From positions 54,172 through 118,171 of the forward strand of contig JBGUPU010000037.1 in NCBI GenBank assembly GCA_045130475.1: a stretch of 64,000 bases of DNA, written 5' to 3'. The stretch is from CAG-791 sp045130475 (GTDB lineage Bacteria > Bacillota > Clostridia > Lachnospirales > Lachnospiraceae). Made by a program: the position numbers and the translations under genes. Under the pieces are notes generated by a model. It was not told the DNA's origin. It saw only the letters and a list, made by a program, of their open reading frames with translations, and ran no database searches. Position 1 is the stretch's first letter, and the number at the start of each line of letters is the position of its first letter. Below are positions 29,716-39,115 of the stretch, piece by piece.

Positions 29716-31158
29716 ATGCATCAGAAAGAAAAGGGCAGATGGCTCAAGCATCTGGATTTTATGGTGCTGGATGGCCTGACTGTAACGGTTGTATTCTGGT
29801 TGATTTGCCGGATTCGAATGAAGATGATGGGGTGGCATTACACGTCGGTATATAGAAGTACGCAGATCATGCTTCTTATGCTGGCGTTCTTTGTCGTAGC
29901 AATATTGCCATTACATAAGAATATCCTGAAAAGAGGCATGCGACATGAGTTTCGGGAGTCCTGCAAGTTTGTTTCGATCCTGTCAGTCGGCATCATGCTG
30001 TATCATTACCTGACCAAGAGCGGCGGACAGTTTTCAAGAAGTATTTTTATCATCTTCTGGCTGGTCGGTACGATCACCGTATGGATCGTAAGGTCTGTCA
30101 ACAAAGTCATTGTCAAACGATTTTTCCTCGATGATTCGGCCCTGTCATATATGGTGCTGCTCACCAGCCAGGACCGTGCAGAAGAAAATTACCGAAATCT
30201 GGTTAAAAACGGGAAAAACCGCTTCCGGATCGGCGGCGTGATGATACAAAAGCAGGATGAATCTTTTGTCCCCATCCCGGAGAAGCTGTATGAAGAGGTC
30301 TATGGTATTCCCGGTTATATGATCATCGGAGATGAAAAAGATTTTGACGACTACTTTATAGACCATCCTGTAGATGAGGTATACATCGATCTAAATCAGC
30401 GGGATCTTGAAAAATCGATTGCCAAAGATATGATCGCGCAGGGAATAACTGTTCATATTGCGCTTGAAAAACAGTTTTGCGGCCTGCCCCATCAGATGCT
30501 CGGGCAGATTGGCGGCCGGTCTGTTATGACAAGTGCTGTACAGACGGTTCCTGCCGGACAGCTGATGATCAAGAGAGCTATGGATATAGCCGGCGCATTG
30601 GTCGGACTGGTTTTGACGGGCATTGCATTCCTGATCTTTGCCCCCATTATCTATTATCAGTCCCCGGGTCCTATTTTCTATGCCCAGACGCGTGTCGGAC
30701 TGAAGGGCAGACGTTTTCGCATTTATAAATTCCGATCCATGTACCCGGATGCGGATGCAAGGAAAGCAGAGCTCATGAAGCAGAACAAGATGCAGGGATT
30801 TATGTTCAAAATGGATAATGATCCCCGTATCTTTCCGATCGGCAGGTTTATGCGCAAATACTCAATAGATGAGCTGCCGCAGTTCTGGAATGTACTGAAA
30901 GGAGATATGAGCCTGGTCGGGACACGTCCGCCCACTGTTGATGAGTGGACACGTTACAGCCCGCATCACCGCGCCCGTCTTTCGATCAAACCCGGTCTGA
31001 CCGGTATGTGGCAGGTGAGCGGACGCAGCGATATCGTCGACTTTGAAAAAGTTGTAGAACTAGACATGAAATATATCACCGAATGGAGACTGAAACTGGA
31101 CTGCATGCTCTTGCTGCGTACAGTTACAGTAGTTCTGCATGGAAGCGGTGCAGCATAA
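29716..31158 (+). CDS. Initiating sugar-phosphate transferase (polyprenyl-phosphate type)
   Basis: This 480-residue enzyme should start each polysaccharide repeat by moving a sugar phosphate from a UDP-sugar to undecaprenyl phosphate at the inner face of the membrane. The N-terminal half has four membrane segments and a nucleotide-fold region. A further membrane segment near 290 precedes the bacterial sugar transferase domain, with KFRSMYPDADARK, IGRFMRKYSIDELPQFWNVL, GDMSLVGTRPP and KPGLTGMWQVSGR. GGGGAGA precedes the ATG. The first sugar (glucose, galactose or an amino sugar) cannot be told. Confidence 0.92.
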   Translation: MHQKEKGRWLKHLDFMVLDGLTVTVVFWLICRIRMKMMGWHYTSVYRSTQIMLLMLAFFVVAILPLHKNILKRGMRHEFRESCKFVSILSVGIMLYHYLTKSGGQFSRSIFIIFWLVGTITVWIVRSVNKVIVKRFFLDDSALSYMVLLTSQDRAEENYRNLVKNGKNRFRIGGVMIQKQDESFVPIPEKLYEEVYGIPGYMIIGDEKDFDDYFIDHPVDEVYIDLNQRDLEKSIAKDMIAQGITVHIALEKQFCGLPHQMLGQIGGRSVMTSAVQTVPAGQLMIKRAMDIAGALVGLVLTGIAFLIFAPIIYYQSPGPIFYAQTRVGLKGRRFRIYKFRSMYPDADARKAELMKQNKMQGFMFKMDNDPRIFPIGRFMRKYSIDELPQFWNVLKGDMSLVGTRPPTVDEWTRYSPHHRARLSIKPGLTGMWQVSGRSDIVDFEKVVELDMKYITEWRLKLDCMLLLRTVTVVLHGSGAA

Positions 31159-31209
31159 AACAATCTTCAAACCCGGATTCTAGACATAAAAGATTGTTTT
31201 CGTTTTTTT
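31157..31209 (+). terminator. Large-loop terminator after the initiating transferase
   Basis: A perfect 10-base-pair stem (31157-31166 with 31191-31200) with a 24-base loop ends in CGTTTTTTT. It separates the first gene from the rest of the cluster, so partial termination could set relative expression. Confidence 0.65.
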
Positions 31210-31261
31210 AACTGAACTGGAATATTGAATAATAATAGCAGAGAGGATTCTGGGATAATTG

Positions 31262-32380
31262 ATGGGCAATACAATAAATGTAACTAAAGCGGTTTTACCG
31301 TCTATAGATGAGTATATTGCAGAGATTTCTTCGTTATGGGAATCTCACTGGCTGACCAATATGGGAGCGAAACACCAGGAACTGCAAAGGGAACTGATAC
31401 AGTATTTGGATATCGGAAACGTGGACCTTTTGACCAATGGACATATGGCCCTGGAGCTTACTCTGCAGGCAATGAATCTGCAGGGTGAGGTAATCACAAC
31501 GCCGTTCACGTTTGCTTCTACTACTCATGCCATCGTCCGTAATAATCTGGAGCCGGTCTTCTGCGATATTAAGGCAGATGACTTTACTATTAATCCGGAT
31601 AAGATTGAAAATCTGATCACTGACCGCACTTGCGCAATTATGCCGGTTGACGTATACGGCAATGTATGCAATGTGGAAGCGATTGACCGGATTGCAAAAA
31701 AGTATGAACTGAAAGTAATCTACGATGATGCTCATGCCTTCGGCGTCAGATACAAGGGGAGAGGAATCGGAAATTACGGCGATGCTTCATGCTTCAGTTT
31801 CCATGCGACAAAAGTCTTTAATACGATCGAGGGAGGGGCAGTAACCTTTAAAGACCCTACTCTGCAGAACACCATGTATGAACTGAAAAATTTCGGCATT
31901 CACGGGCCGGAAGAAGTCAGTGCTGTCGGAGCAAACGCCAAAATGAATGAGTTCTGCGCCGCTATGGGTCTTTGTAATCTCCGCCATATGGATGAGATCG
32001 TTCTGAAAAGAAAGGCAATCGTAGAGCGCTATAGGGAGAGACTGTCTGATGTAGAAGGACTGCAGCTGAATGTTATTCAGAAGGATGTGGAGTCTAACTA
32101 TGCCTATTTCCCTATCGTGGTTGATGAAAAAGCATTTGGTTCCAGCAGGGAAGAAGTAATGCAGTATCTTGCAGAACATAAAGTAATGGTCAGAAAATAC
32201 TTCTATCCACTTACCAGCAGCTATAAGGCATTTCACAGAAAGTACGACGTTCATAAGACGCCTGTGGCACTTCATATCAGCAAAAGGATTCTCACACTTC
32301 CTATCTATCCGGATCTTTCCATGGAAGATGTGGATAGAATCTGTGATCTGATTCTGAAATGCAGGTCGGTTTATAAGTAA
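31262..32380 (+). CDS. DegT/DnrJ/EryC1-family sugar aminotransferase
   Basis: These PLP enzymes transfer an amino group to a keto-sugar nucleotide, here probably for a 4-amino-4,6-dideoxyhexose (VioA-like). The family start (WLTNMGAKHQELQRELIQYL), LLTNGHMALELTLQAM, the DDAHAFGVRYKG motif and FHATKVFNTIEGG with the PLP lysine are all present. The length of 372 is typical. ATG 31262 is used; an adjacent TTG three bases upstream is less likely. A hexapeptide acetyltransferase 20 kb downstream could acetylate the product, as inference. Confidence 0.88.
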   Translation: MGNTINVTKAVLPSIDEYIAEISSLWESHWLTNMGAKHQELQRELIQYLDIGNVDLLTNGHMALELTLQAMNLQGEVITTPFTFASTTHAIVRNNLEPVFCDIKADDFTINPDKIENLITDRTCAIMPVDVYGNVCNVEAIDRIAKKYELKVIYDDAHAFGVRYKGRGIGNYGDASCFSFHATKVFNTIEGGAVTFKDPTLQNTMYELKNFGIHGPEEVSAVGANAKMNEFCAAMGLCNLRHMDEIVLKRKAIVERYRERLSDVEGLQLNVIQKDVESNYAYFPIVVDEKAFGSSREEVMQYLAEHKVMVRKYFYPLTSSYKAFHRKYDVHKTPVALHISKRILTLPIYPDLSMEDVDRICDLILKCRSVYK

Positions 32381-32456
32381 TGACAGAGTCTGGAGATCAA
32401 ATTCATTCTCTTCGAACAGGCCGATTCAATTTGTCATTTTGCGAAAAGTGCATGGC

Positions 32457-32526
32457 GAAACCTCTGCTATATTATTGTGCTTTCATATCCGTCCGGATGA
32501 ACACTCTGATCATAGCCAGAGGTTTC
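32457..32526 (+). other. Inverted repeat with nested hairpin in a 520-base gap
   Basis: The gap 32381-32901 contains no gene I can support. Arms at 32457-32470 and 32512-32526 pair through a shared GAAACCTCTG core, and a smaller palindrome (ATCCGTCCGGAT) sits in the loop. TTTCTTTA follows the right arm, so it may terminate transcription from the aminotransferase gene. A short open frame across it (32380-32589) is not credible as protein. Confidence 0.45.
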
Positions 32527-32792
32527 TTTATGCCTGGATGGGAATCCGCAGGGCCTGAGCATAAAAATGCGGATATATTTTCCAGTTAACCGATACGATT
32601 CAAACGGAAGAAGGTTCACAACATTAAAAAGCCAATTAATGACATATTTTGTCCTATATCGGTATTCCCGTGATATATTTTGTAAAACTTAAATACAGCT
32701 ATTGTGGATCTGTTGTGACGTAGCGACATAAAGATATAGAAGCAGCAAAGGTCAGCCGGATACAAGAGGACATTCCTGGAAAACATTTGGGC

Positions 32793-32821
32793 TTGTTTTT
32801 TTGGAAATAATGGAGTAAAAT
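32793..32821 (+). promoter_or_regulatory. Promoter for the second part of the polysaccharide cluster
   Basis: TTGTTT (32793-32798) and TAAAAT (32816-32821) are 17 bases apart. Transcription would start near 32828, about 75 bases before the next gene, which has AGGAGG. This would give the downstream genes a start independent of the terminators upstream. Confidence 0.45.
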
Positions 32822-32901
32822 CGGGACTTTCGAGAGAATGCTTATTAAAGCGTAAATATTTTAATAATAATTCATATAACAATATATAAAAGGAGGCAAT
32901 A

Positions 32902-34278
32902 ATGAACGGTAAAACAAAAATGAATGATGTATATGAATTAATCTGTGGTAAAATGTTAAGAGTACTGGATGCCGAGGATAATGCCTCCGATAGTTTCTTA
33001 AACAAGCAGCATGTCTTTATCATAGGGTCTAAGGGTATTCCTGCACAGTACGGCGGGTTTGAGACTTATGTGGAAAAGATGGTCGAATATCAGACAGACA
33101 AGGATATTCAGTTCCATGTCGCAAGACTGGCTGATGATGAAAAACGGTACGAATACAACGGCGCAATCTGCTTTAATGTCAAAGTACCTCACATCGGCCC
33201 GGCAAAAGCGGTCTACTATGATATTGCTGCTCTTGATAAATGCATTAAATACTGCAGCCGTATGCATCTGAGAAAGCCGCCGGTCTTCTATATCCTGGCA
33301 TGCCGGATCGGCCCGTTCATTGGATATTTCAAGAAACAGATTCAGAAACTGGGTGGGGTTCTTCTGGTCAATCCTGACGGTCATGAGTGGAAACGGTCCA
33401 AGTGGTCGCTCCCGATCAGAAAATACTGGAAGGTCTCGGAGGATCTCATGGTCAGATCTGCCGATCTTCTGGTCTGTGACAGCAAAAAGATCGAAGAGTA
33501 TATTCAGGAAGATTATTGGCAGTACAATCCCAGAACTACCTATCTTTCCTACGGATGTGACAGTGCCCCTTCATGTCTTCCGGATGATTCGGAGCAGTTC
33601 CTGGGCTGGCTGAATGAGAAAGGCCTTACAAGCGGAGAGTACTATCTGGTAGTCGGCCGATTTGTCCCTGAAAACAATGTGGAAACGATCATCCGCGAAT
33701 TCATGATGTCCAATACTTCCAAAAAACTGGCGCTCATCATGACGGAAAACGATAAGCTCTACAACGAGCTCGACAAGAAACTCGGATTCTCCAAGGATGA
33801 GCGGATCTGTTTTGCAGGATCTGTATATGATCAGGAGCTGCTTAAGAAGATTCGTGAAAAGGCCTTTGCATACCTGCACGGGCACTCCGTCGGCGGGACC
33901 AACCCCAGCCTGCTGGAAGCACTGGGAAGCACAAAACTTAATCTGCTTTTCGATGTTGGCTTTAACTGCGAGGTCGGAGAGGATGCGGCTCTCTACTGGT
34001 CATGTGAACAGGGTTCCCTTTCAAGTCTGATCGAAAGAGCAGATCAGCTGAGTGAAGCACAGATCAACACCTTCGGCCTTCTTGCAAAAAGAAGAATTGA
34101 AGAAGCTTACCGCTGGGAGTCCATCGTAAGCCAGTATCAGGACCTTTTCCATGAGGAAAGTGCTGGAGTCAGAAAAGTTGAAAATGAGTTTGTCTACAGT
34201 TATCCCGGTACACAGCAGCGAGATCTGTTTGGAGAAGTGCTTGGAATCGGTATTACAGAGCCTAGAAAAGGAAGATGA
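32902..34278 (+). CDS. DUF1972 glycosyltransferase (rhamnosyltransferase-like, GT4 fold)
   Basis: The 458-residue protein carries the DUF1972 signature near residue 42 (IGSKGIPAQYGGFETYVEK), seen in Cps2T-type beta-1,4-rhamnosyltransferases that add a second sugar to the lipid-linked start sugar. The C-terminal GT4 half has YLVVGRFVPENN and the EX7E-like HGHSVGGTNPSLLEALG. The first 35 residues and a polar C-terminal tail of about 45 are additional. AAGGAGG precedes the ATG. Donor specificity is inferred from family membership only. Confidence 0.85.
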   Translation: MNGKTKMNDVYELICGKMLRVLDAEDNASDSFLNKQHVFIIGSKGIPAQYGGFETYVEKMVEYQTDKDIQFHVARLADDEKRYEYNGAICFNVKVPHIGPAKAVYYDIAALDKCIKYCSRMHLRKPPVFYILACRIGPFIGYFKKQIQKLGGVLLVNPDGHEWKRSKWSLPIRKYWKVSEDLMVRSADLLVCDSKKIEEYIQEDYWQYNPRTTYLSYGCDSAPSCLPDDSEQFLGWLNEKGLTSGEYYLVVGRFVPENNVETIIREFMMSNTSKKLALIMTENDKLYNELDKKLGFSKDERICFAGSVYDQELLKKIREKAFAYLHGHSVGGTNPSLLEALGSTKLNLLFDVGFNCEVGEDAALYWSCEQGSLSSLIERADQLSEAQINTFGLLAKRRIEEAYRWESIVSQYQDLFHEESAGVRKVENEFVYSYPGTQQRDLFGEVLGIGITEPRKGR

Positions 34279-34359
34279 GATTATTCCGGCTTAGAATGGT
34301 TCTTCGGACAGCTCTTGGATAATTTGTTTAACTATATTGATCATTGAGTGCATAAAAAA

Positions 34360-34395
34360 GAGTGAAAAAAACGCATAACAGCGTTTTTTTCACTC
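34360..34395 (+). terminator. Terminator inside the polysaccharide cluster
   Basis: A perfect 15-base-pair stem (34360-34374 with 34381-34395) has a six-base loop. Seven T lie directly after the inner GCG of the 3' arm, so a shorter stem plus U tract forms a standard terminator. Confidence 0.8.
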
Positions 34396-34456
34396 TGGAT
34401 ATTTTTGCTTCTAGGAGGTTCAAATATCCTGTAATCGCATCAGAGAAACAACTGAC

Positions 34457-34630
34457 ATGAAAGGCTTGCCTTTTATGCAGCGGATATTCTCTTCGCGGTT
34501 GCCGCTCTGGCGGGCGGCATGGTTAGTAAGAATGGAAAAAATCCAGGAATGGGAGTCTTTTGTAAACCCATATCAGGCTTTTTCCATAAAGCATTTAGAA
34601 AGTGCTGATCTCGGAAAGGTTAAAAAATGA
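34457..34630 (+). CDS. Possible small protein coupled to the next glycosyltransferase
   Basis: A 57-codon frame starts at ATG 34457 and ends in TGA at 34628-34630, overlapping the ATG of the following gene as ATGA. It encodes a short basic, partly hydrophobic sequence (MKGLPFMQRIFSSRLPLWRA at the start). The four-base overlap is typical of coupled genes. There is no clear ribosome binding site, and I recognise no family. It could equally be decayed sequence. Confidence 0.3.
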   Translation: MKGLPFMQRIFSSRLPLWRAAWLVRMEKIQEWESFVNPYQAFSIKHLESADLGKVKK

Positions 34631-35655
34631 GTCTTTCAATAATTATCCCGGTGCATAACACAGAAAAGTATCTTGCAGAATGCCTGGATAGTGTATTTAC
34701 AGAGATTAATACCGATGATGAAATTATTCTTGTGGAGAATGGTTCAACTGATCATTCCTGGGAAATGTGCCAGGAATATGCTGAAAAATATAAAACAGTA
34801 AAAGCAGTCCGGATGGATACCCCGGGAGTATCAAGAGCCAGAAATTATGGAATCAGCCTGGCAAAAGGGGAATGGATCACGTTTCTGGATTCGGACGACT
34901 GCATAGATCCATCAATCATACGCTTGGCTCACAAACTGAAGAATCATTCAGAGATAGATGTAGTGTTGTTTCGTTATTGTATCCTGAATGCAGTCCGCGG
35001 TAATGAATCATCTGTTTCAGAAGCATTAACCCCCGTAGATTCCGATCTGCTAAGAAGGGGAGTTCTGGAGTTTAGTAAATATGAAAAACAAATAAATCAA
35101 TTTGCTGCACTTGATTATGTGTCTATTTGGACATGCTGGGGGAAACTGTACAGAAAAAAGCTGATTGATGAAAATAAGATCCGTTTTCCGGAAGGTCTCT
35201 TTTTAAGTGAAGATACAGCATTTGTTTTTCAGGCTTTTTGTAATGCTGACAATATATTTGCTTCGCAAAAGATTGCTTATTATTACAGAGTTACCCCTGA
35301 TTCTGCTTCCAGGAGTGTTTCTTTCAAAACGATAAATAACAATCATTATTTGAGAAACTGGCTGATGCATTATATATTGCGTCATGGACTGGAAAAAACT
35401 CTGGAAGAAGAAGTGTCGGCTTTCCTGGTGAGAAAATTCATAGAGGAATGTTTGTATCTTAGGAAGTATAAAGAGAAAAGCCGCAATGCAAAACTGCGAT
35501 ATACCAGAAAAAATGCAGAGAAATCTTACATGAAGAAGGCCTTACATGAGACCAACTACAGATGGGTGATTCCCGGAAAAAGAAACACTCTTCTCTATGG
35601 AACAGTTTTGTGGATTCTGAAAAGAAAATGTTATTCTGTATTATATACAAAATAA
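34627..35655 (+). CDS. Family 2 glycosyltransferase
   Basis: The N-terminal GT-A domain is clear: SIIIPVHNTEKYLAECLDSV at the start, VENGSTDHS near 38, then GVSRARNYGISLAKGEWITFLDSDD with the metal-binding DxD near 90. The C-terminal third is basic and predicted helical. The 342-residue length is usual. GGAAAGG lies seven bases before the ATG. It should transfer one sugar onto the growing lipid-linked repeat in the cytoplasm. Donor and acceptor are unknown. Confidence 0.87.
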   Translation: MSLSIIIPVHNTEKYLAECLDSVFTEINTDDEIILVENGSTDHSWEMCQEYAEKYKTVKAVRMDTPGVSRARNYGISLAKGEWITFLDSDDCIDPSIIRLAHKLKNHSEIDVVLFRYCILNAVRGNESSVSEALTPVDSDLLRRGVLEFSKYEKQINQFAALDYVSIWTCWGKLYRKKLIDENKIRFPEGLFLSEDTAFVFQAFCNADNIFASQKIAYYYRVTPDSASRSVSFKTINNNHYLRNWLMHYILRHGLEKTLEEEVSAFLVRKFIEECLYLRKYKEKSRNAKLRYTRKNAEKSYMKKALHETNYRWVIPGKRNTLLYGTVLWILKRKCYSVLYTK

Positions 35656-35689
35656 ATTCATTTTATGGAAAAACAAGGGAGAACCATAA

Positions 35690-36535
35690 ATGAAGCTGAT
35701 TAAAGGATTAATAATCATTATCCTGATGCTTACTATTATTACAACAGTTGTTTTAGTATCTAAGGAGTATGATCAAAACGGTTCAGCCCCCATTATCAAC
35801 ATCATCCAGGATCCGCTTACTGTAACTTGCGATTATTCCAGAGAGGATCTGCTGCAAGGCATGATCGCATATGATCCTGAGGATGGATATATTACTGACA
35901 GAATCATCCCCGGGAGCTTCACGTCTTTTACAGAAAAAGGCGTAAGCGAAATAGAGTATTATGTTTATGACAGTGATAACAATTGCGGGAGAAATAAGAG
36001 ACAAATTGTTTTTTCTGACTATAGCTCTCCGAAAGTTTCATTATCAAGTCCACTGATGTTTTATGCGAAAGATGCTTCCAATGAGAGCCTGACAAATTGT
36101 CTCTATGGAAAAGACAGCTTAGATGGCGATTTGAATCATATTAGAGTAAACAGCAGCAATATTGATTATAATAAAGCAGGGGATTATAAAATTTCCGTTT
36201 CATTAATAAACAGTTTTGGAGATATTTCCACTTATGATCTGCCAGTTCATATCATTAAGAGAACTTACTGGGGAATAGAAATACGTTTGACCGAAAATCT
36301 GGTCTATATTAAATCAGGCGCGGAGTTTGATCCTGCAGCTTATGTGAAAGAAGTTGAGCAGACTCAGACAGAGGAACTTGTTCCCCAGAAAGATTGGGGA
36401 ATCAACATCCAATCAAATGTTGATACCTCAAAACCCGGTGTATATGAAGTCCGCTATATGATCGAAAAGAAAGATGATAAAATTTATGGAAATGTTTCCG
36501 GAATAACCTGGCTTACAGTCATAGTTACAGATTAA
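35690..36535 (+). CDS. Membrane-anchored extracellular protein with Ig-like domains
   Basis: I recognise no specific function. A signal anchor (about 6-25) is followed by three beta-rich segments. The pattern of each (for example a GDYKISVSLINSFGDIS-like strand and DTSKPGVYEVRYMI near 250) resembles the bacterial Ig-like DUF5011/HYR class, which often contains VDTSKPGTY. The 281-residue protein lies between a glycosyltransferase and two Wzz-like genes, with 10 bases to the next gene. It may contact the polysaccharide or the Wzz proteins outside the membrane, which is inference. Confidence 0.7.
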   Translation: MKLIKGLIIIILMLTIITTVVLVSKEYDQNGSAPIINIIQDPLTVTCDYSREDLLQGMIAYDPEDGYITDRIIPGSFTSFTEKGVSEIEYYVYDSDNNCGRNKRQIVFSDYSSPKVSLSSPLMFYAKDASNESLTNCLYGKDSLDGDLNHIRVNSSNIDYNKAGDYKISVSLINSFGDISTYDLPVHIIKRTYWGIEIRLTENLVYIKSGAEFDPAAYVKEVEQTQTEELVPQKDWGINIQSNVDTSKPGVYEVRYMIEKKDDKIYGNVSGITWLTVIVTD

Positions 36536-36545
36536 GGAGTATGAG

Positions 36546-37847
36546 ATGACGGATGGTTTTCTCTGGGGTGGATTCAATATCAGGAAATTCTGCAGAATAT
36601 TTTTCGGGAATTTATGGATGGTCATAGTTGTTATGATCATTACATATTTGGGCCTTGGTATTGTGGAACAGAAGACATATACGCCATATTATCAATCCAA
36701 GGCGGTAGTGGCCGTATATCCAAAGTCTACATACTATCGCTATCATACAATAGAAACTGTTTTAGACATATCTTCAAAGACCAATGACGTAAATACTGTG
36801 TTAAATAGCGAACTGTTCCAGTCTGGACTTAATAATCAGGATCCTTCTCTTAAAGAGTGGTATTTTCAAAGCATGCAGGTTACAAACACAGATTTACTGA
36901 TTCTGCACTCCTTTAGTAATAAACCGGAAGTCGCGATTAAAGGCATCTGGGCTGCATTAGATTATTATTCCCGCTTCTCCGGGGATATGACCGGAGCACC
37001 GGAAATCAAGATCATATTTGGACCGGAAGCACCGATTCCTGTCGAAGGCAGTTCTAAAATTCATAATAAACGGCCGCTCCTCAGTGTACTTTCAGGACTG
37101 ATGATGGCTGGATTATTATTTTTTATGTACGTAATACAAAAAACATATAAGACAGAACGCAGTATAAGAAAGCGCTACAAAAATATCCGTTTTTTTTCAT
37201 TGCCCTGTATAAAATCCGGATTTAAGTTCAAAAAAAGGATTTTCTCAAAGAGAAATGTTCAGGAACCAATCAGAAAACTGGCCCTTGAGATCAGGCAAGT
37301 GCTTCATAAAAATAATAAGAGCTCTTTGCTTGTAGTATCCTATGCTGATCTGGAGGGAAAAAATAAATTTATATCAGAATTGGCTGAGGAGTTGACAGAG
37401 CAAAAAGAGGATGTGATTGTAATAGGTACGAAAACCGGGAATCCTGTCAGTATTCCCGGACTTTCTGCTTCTGATGAGAGTCAAAAGTATACTCTTCAAG
37501 ATGTCCTGCAGCAAAAATGCACTGTGGAAGATGCGATGCTTTATAATGAAGAGTTCAACGGAGTCTGTATCCAATGGAACCCGGACGGTATTGATGAGAA
37601 TGTTTCATATTCGGTGGATGATGTAAAGCGTGTATTAACCACCTGTACCCAATATGCAGATATTGTCCTGGTAAATGGTGCAGTATGGTATCCTTCTTAT
37701 CACTCACAGATTTGGAAAGAGGCTGTCGACGCTTCAATTGCTTTTTGTCCGCAAGTCGATGCTGAATTTTTTAAAGTTGATCAAATGCTGCGTGATCTTC
37801 AAAAAGGAGACACATATTTTGCAGGGTGCGTTTTGCTTGGATTTTAA
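36546..37847 (+). CDS. Wzz-like chain-length protein fused to a degenerate BY-kinase-like domain
   Basis: Two membrane segments (about 20-40 and 180-200) bracket an extracellular domain, as in Wzz/CapA polysaccharide copolymerases. The cytoplasmic half (about 240-433) resembles a BY-kinase ATPase, but the key motifs are altered. The P-loop region reads SYADLEGKNKF, lacking the first Gly and the Ser/Thr after GK. The second Walker motif lacks its aspartates (VIVIGTKTGNP). There is no C-terminal tyrosine cluster. It probably regulates chain length without kinase activity. AAGGAG precedes the ATG. Confidence 0.75.
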   Translation: MTDGFLWGGFNIRKFCRIFFGNLWMVIVVMIITYLGLGIVEQKTYTPYYQSKAVVAVYPKSTYYRYHTIETVLDISSKTNDVNTVLNSELFQSGLNNQDPSLKEWYFQSMQVTNTDLLILHSFSNKPEVAIKGIWAALDYYSRFSGDMTGAPEIKIIFGPEAPIPVEGSSKIHNKRPLLSVLSGLMMAGLLFFMYVIQKTYKTERSIRKRYKNIRFFSLPCIKSGFKFKKRIFSKRNVQEPIRKLALEIRQVLHKNNKSSLLVVSYADLEGKNKFISELAEELTEQKEDVIVIGTKTGNPVSIPGLSASDESQKYTLQDVLQQKCTVEDAMLYNEEFNGVCIQWNPDGIDENVSYSVDDVKRVLTTCTQYADIVLVNGAVWYPSYHSQIWKEAVDASIAFCPQVDAEFFKVDQMLRDLQKGDTYFAGCVLLGF

Positions 37848-37869
37848 TGTTATACATGTATAGGGAAAA

Positions 37870-39084
37870 ATGGAAAAAATCGAAACACAGAGAAAACAGA
37901 TTAATGAAGCGGACTATATCGATCTTACTGTCATAATCAGAGCTTTTCTGAGACTTGCCCGTCGGTATCTCTTATTGGTTTGCCCGATGATTTTGTGTCT
38001 GGCAGCCGGTATAGCTCTGCTTTCCCGTGCTTTGGTGAAAGAACAGTACGTTGCGGAGGGATCTTTTGTGGTTGGAGTCACTCTTGCGAATGATTTTTCT
38101 TATAACTATACACTTCCGGACATAAATGACGACTATATTGTGCAGATGTCAGAGGCTTTCCAGTCAGTTGCTAACAGTGAATACATGGATGCTCTCCTTA
38201 AAGAAGAACTGGGAATGATTATTCCTGCAGACATTTCAATGTCAAACGTATATGGCACCAATATGGGAGGAATCTCTGTTGCTTCTGACACAATGGAGAA
38301 CGCAAGAGTGGTTAGGGATGCGGTAATCACCTGTCTTCCAAAGGCCTTATATACAACCCTTGGAGATATCGAACTAAAAGTCCTGGAAACATCCGAGCAG
38401 ACAGTGGTTTTACATGAAAACATGAAGTCGCCTATTATATGGGTCGGCGCAGGTTTTGCCCTGGCTGTATTTGCATATCTGGGTATTATCTTTCTTCTGA
38501 CACTTTGGCGCCATGATATTGAGACTTCGGAAGATATGGCTGAAATAACTGATCTTCCTTGTTTGGGGAGACTTCCGAAATTCAGTAAAACACCTTCGGA
38601 AAAGAAGTCGGCTCCTATCCGGTCACGTAATACATATGATGTTTATAACAGATCTTTTTTGGAGTTCAGGAGAAAACTGGAAGATGTTATAGAACAGAAA
38701 CAGGTTAAAACACTTCTTTTTACTGGAGGTTATAGCAAACGGGGACAGACCTATATCCTTGACAAATTGAATCAGGATTGGAACAGTGAGGGAAGAAAGA
38801 TCCAGCTCATTACTGTGGATTTGTCAAAGAGCTCTAAGACAGTGACACAGATTCGGAAAGAGCTGAATCAGCAAATAAATGAAGCCTTAAAAGGATCGGA
38901 TTTATTGATTGTTAACGGACCTGACTATGAACAGACAATTGAACTTCTCACCGCAGCGGACTGTGTTGATGGAATTGTTTATATAGTCAAGGCAGGATAT
39001 GACCAGACGGAGAATACAAAAGAAGCCATTAGTACACTTGGTTTTTCTCAGGCGAAGTTCCTGGGTTATGTGATTTCAGTTTAA
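37870..39084 (+). CDS. Second Wzz-like protein with a degenerate ATPase domain
   Basis: The N-terminal part is a classic Wzz domain (YIDLTVIIRAFLRLARRYLL, then a membrane segment near 35-52) and a second membrane segment lies near 195-215. The cytoplasmic domain starts near 275. Its P-loop counterpart reads GYSKRGQT, with Gln replacing the catalytic Lys, so ATP hydrolysis is unlikely. The segment ITVDLSKS keeps one aspartate of the next motif. The C-terminus has no tyrosine cluster. The gene follows the first Wzz-like gene by 22 bases; the pair may form mixed oligomers. Confidence 0.8.
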   Translation: MEKIETQRKQINEADYIDLTVIIRAFLRLARRYLLLVCPMILCLAAGIALLSRALVKEQYVAEGSFVVGVTLANDFSYNYTLPDINDDYIVQMSEAFQSVANSEYMDALLKEELGMIIPADISMSNVYGTNMGGISVASDTMENARVVRDAVITCLPKALYTTLGDIELKVLETSEQTVVLHENMKSPIIWVGAGFALAVFAYLGIIFLLTLWRHDIETSEDMAEITDLPCLGRLPKFSKTPSEKKSAPIRSRNTYDVYNRSFLEFRRKLEDVIEQKQVKTLLFTGGYSKRGQTYILDKLNQDWNSEGRKIQLITVDLSKSSKTVTQIRKELNQQINEALKGSDLLIVNGPDYEQTIELLTAADCVDGIVYIVKAGYDQTENTKEAISTLGFSQAKFLGYVISV

Positions 39085-39115
39085 AGAACAGTTTATACAG
39101 GATGGTTGTTGATCT

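Noticed and set aside
32380..32589. 69-codon frame after the aminotransferase gene
   Set aside because: No ribosome binding site, no family resemblance, and it spans a hairpin that looks like a terminator.
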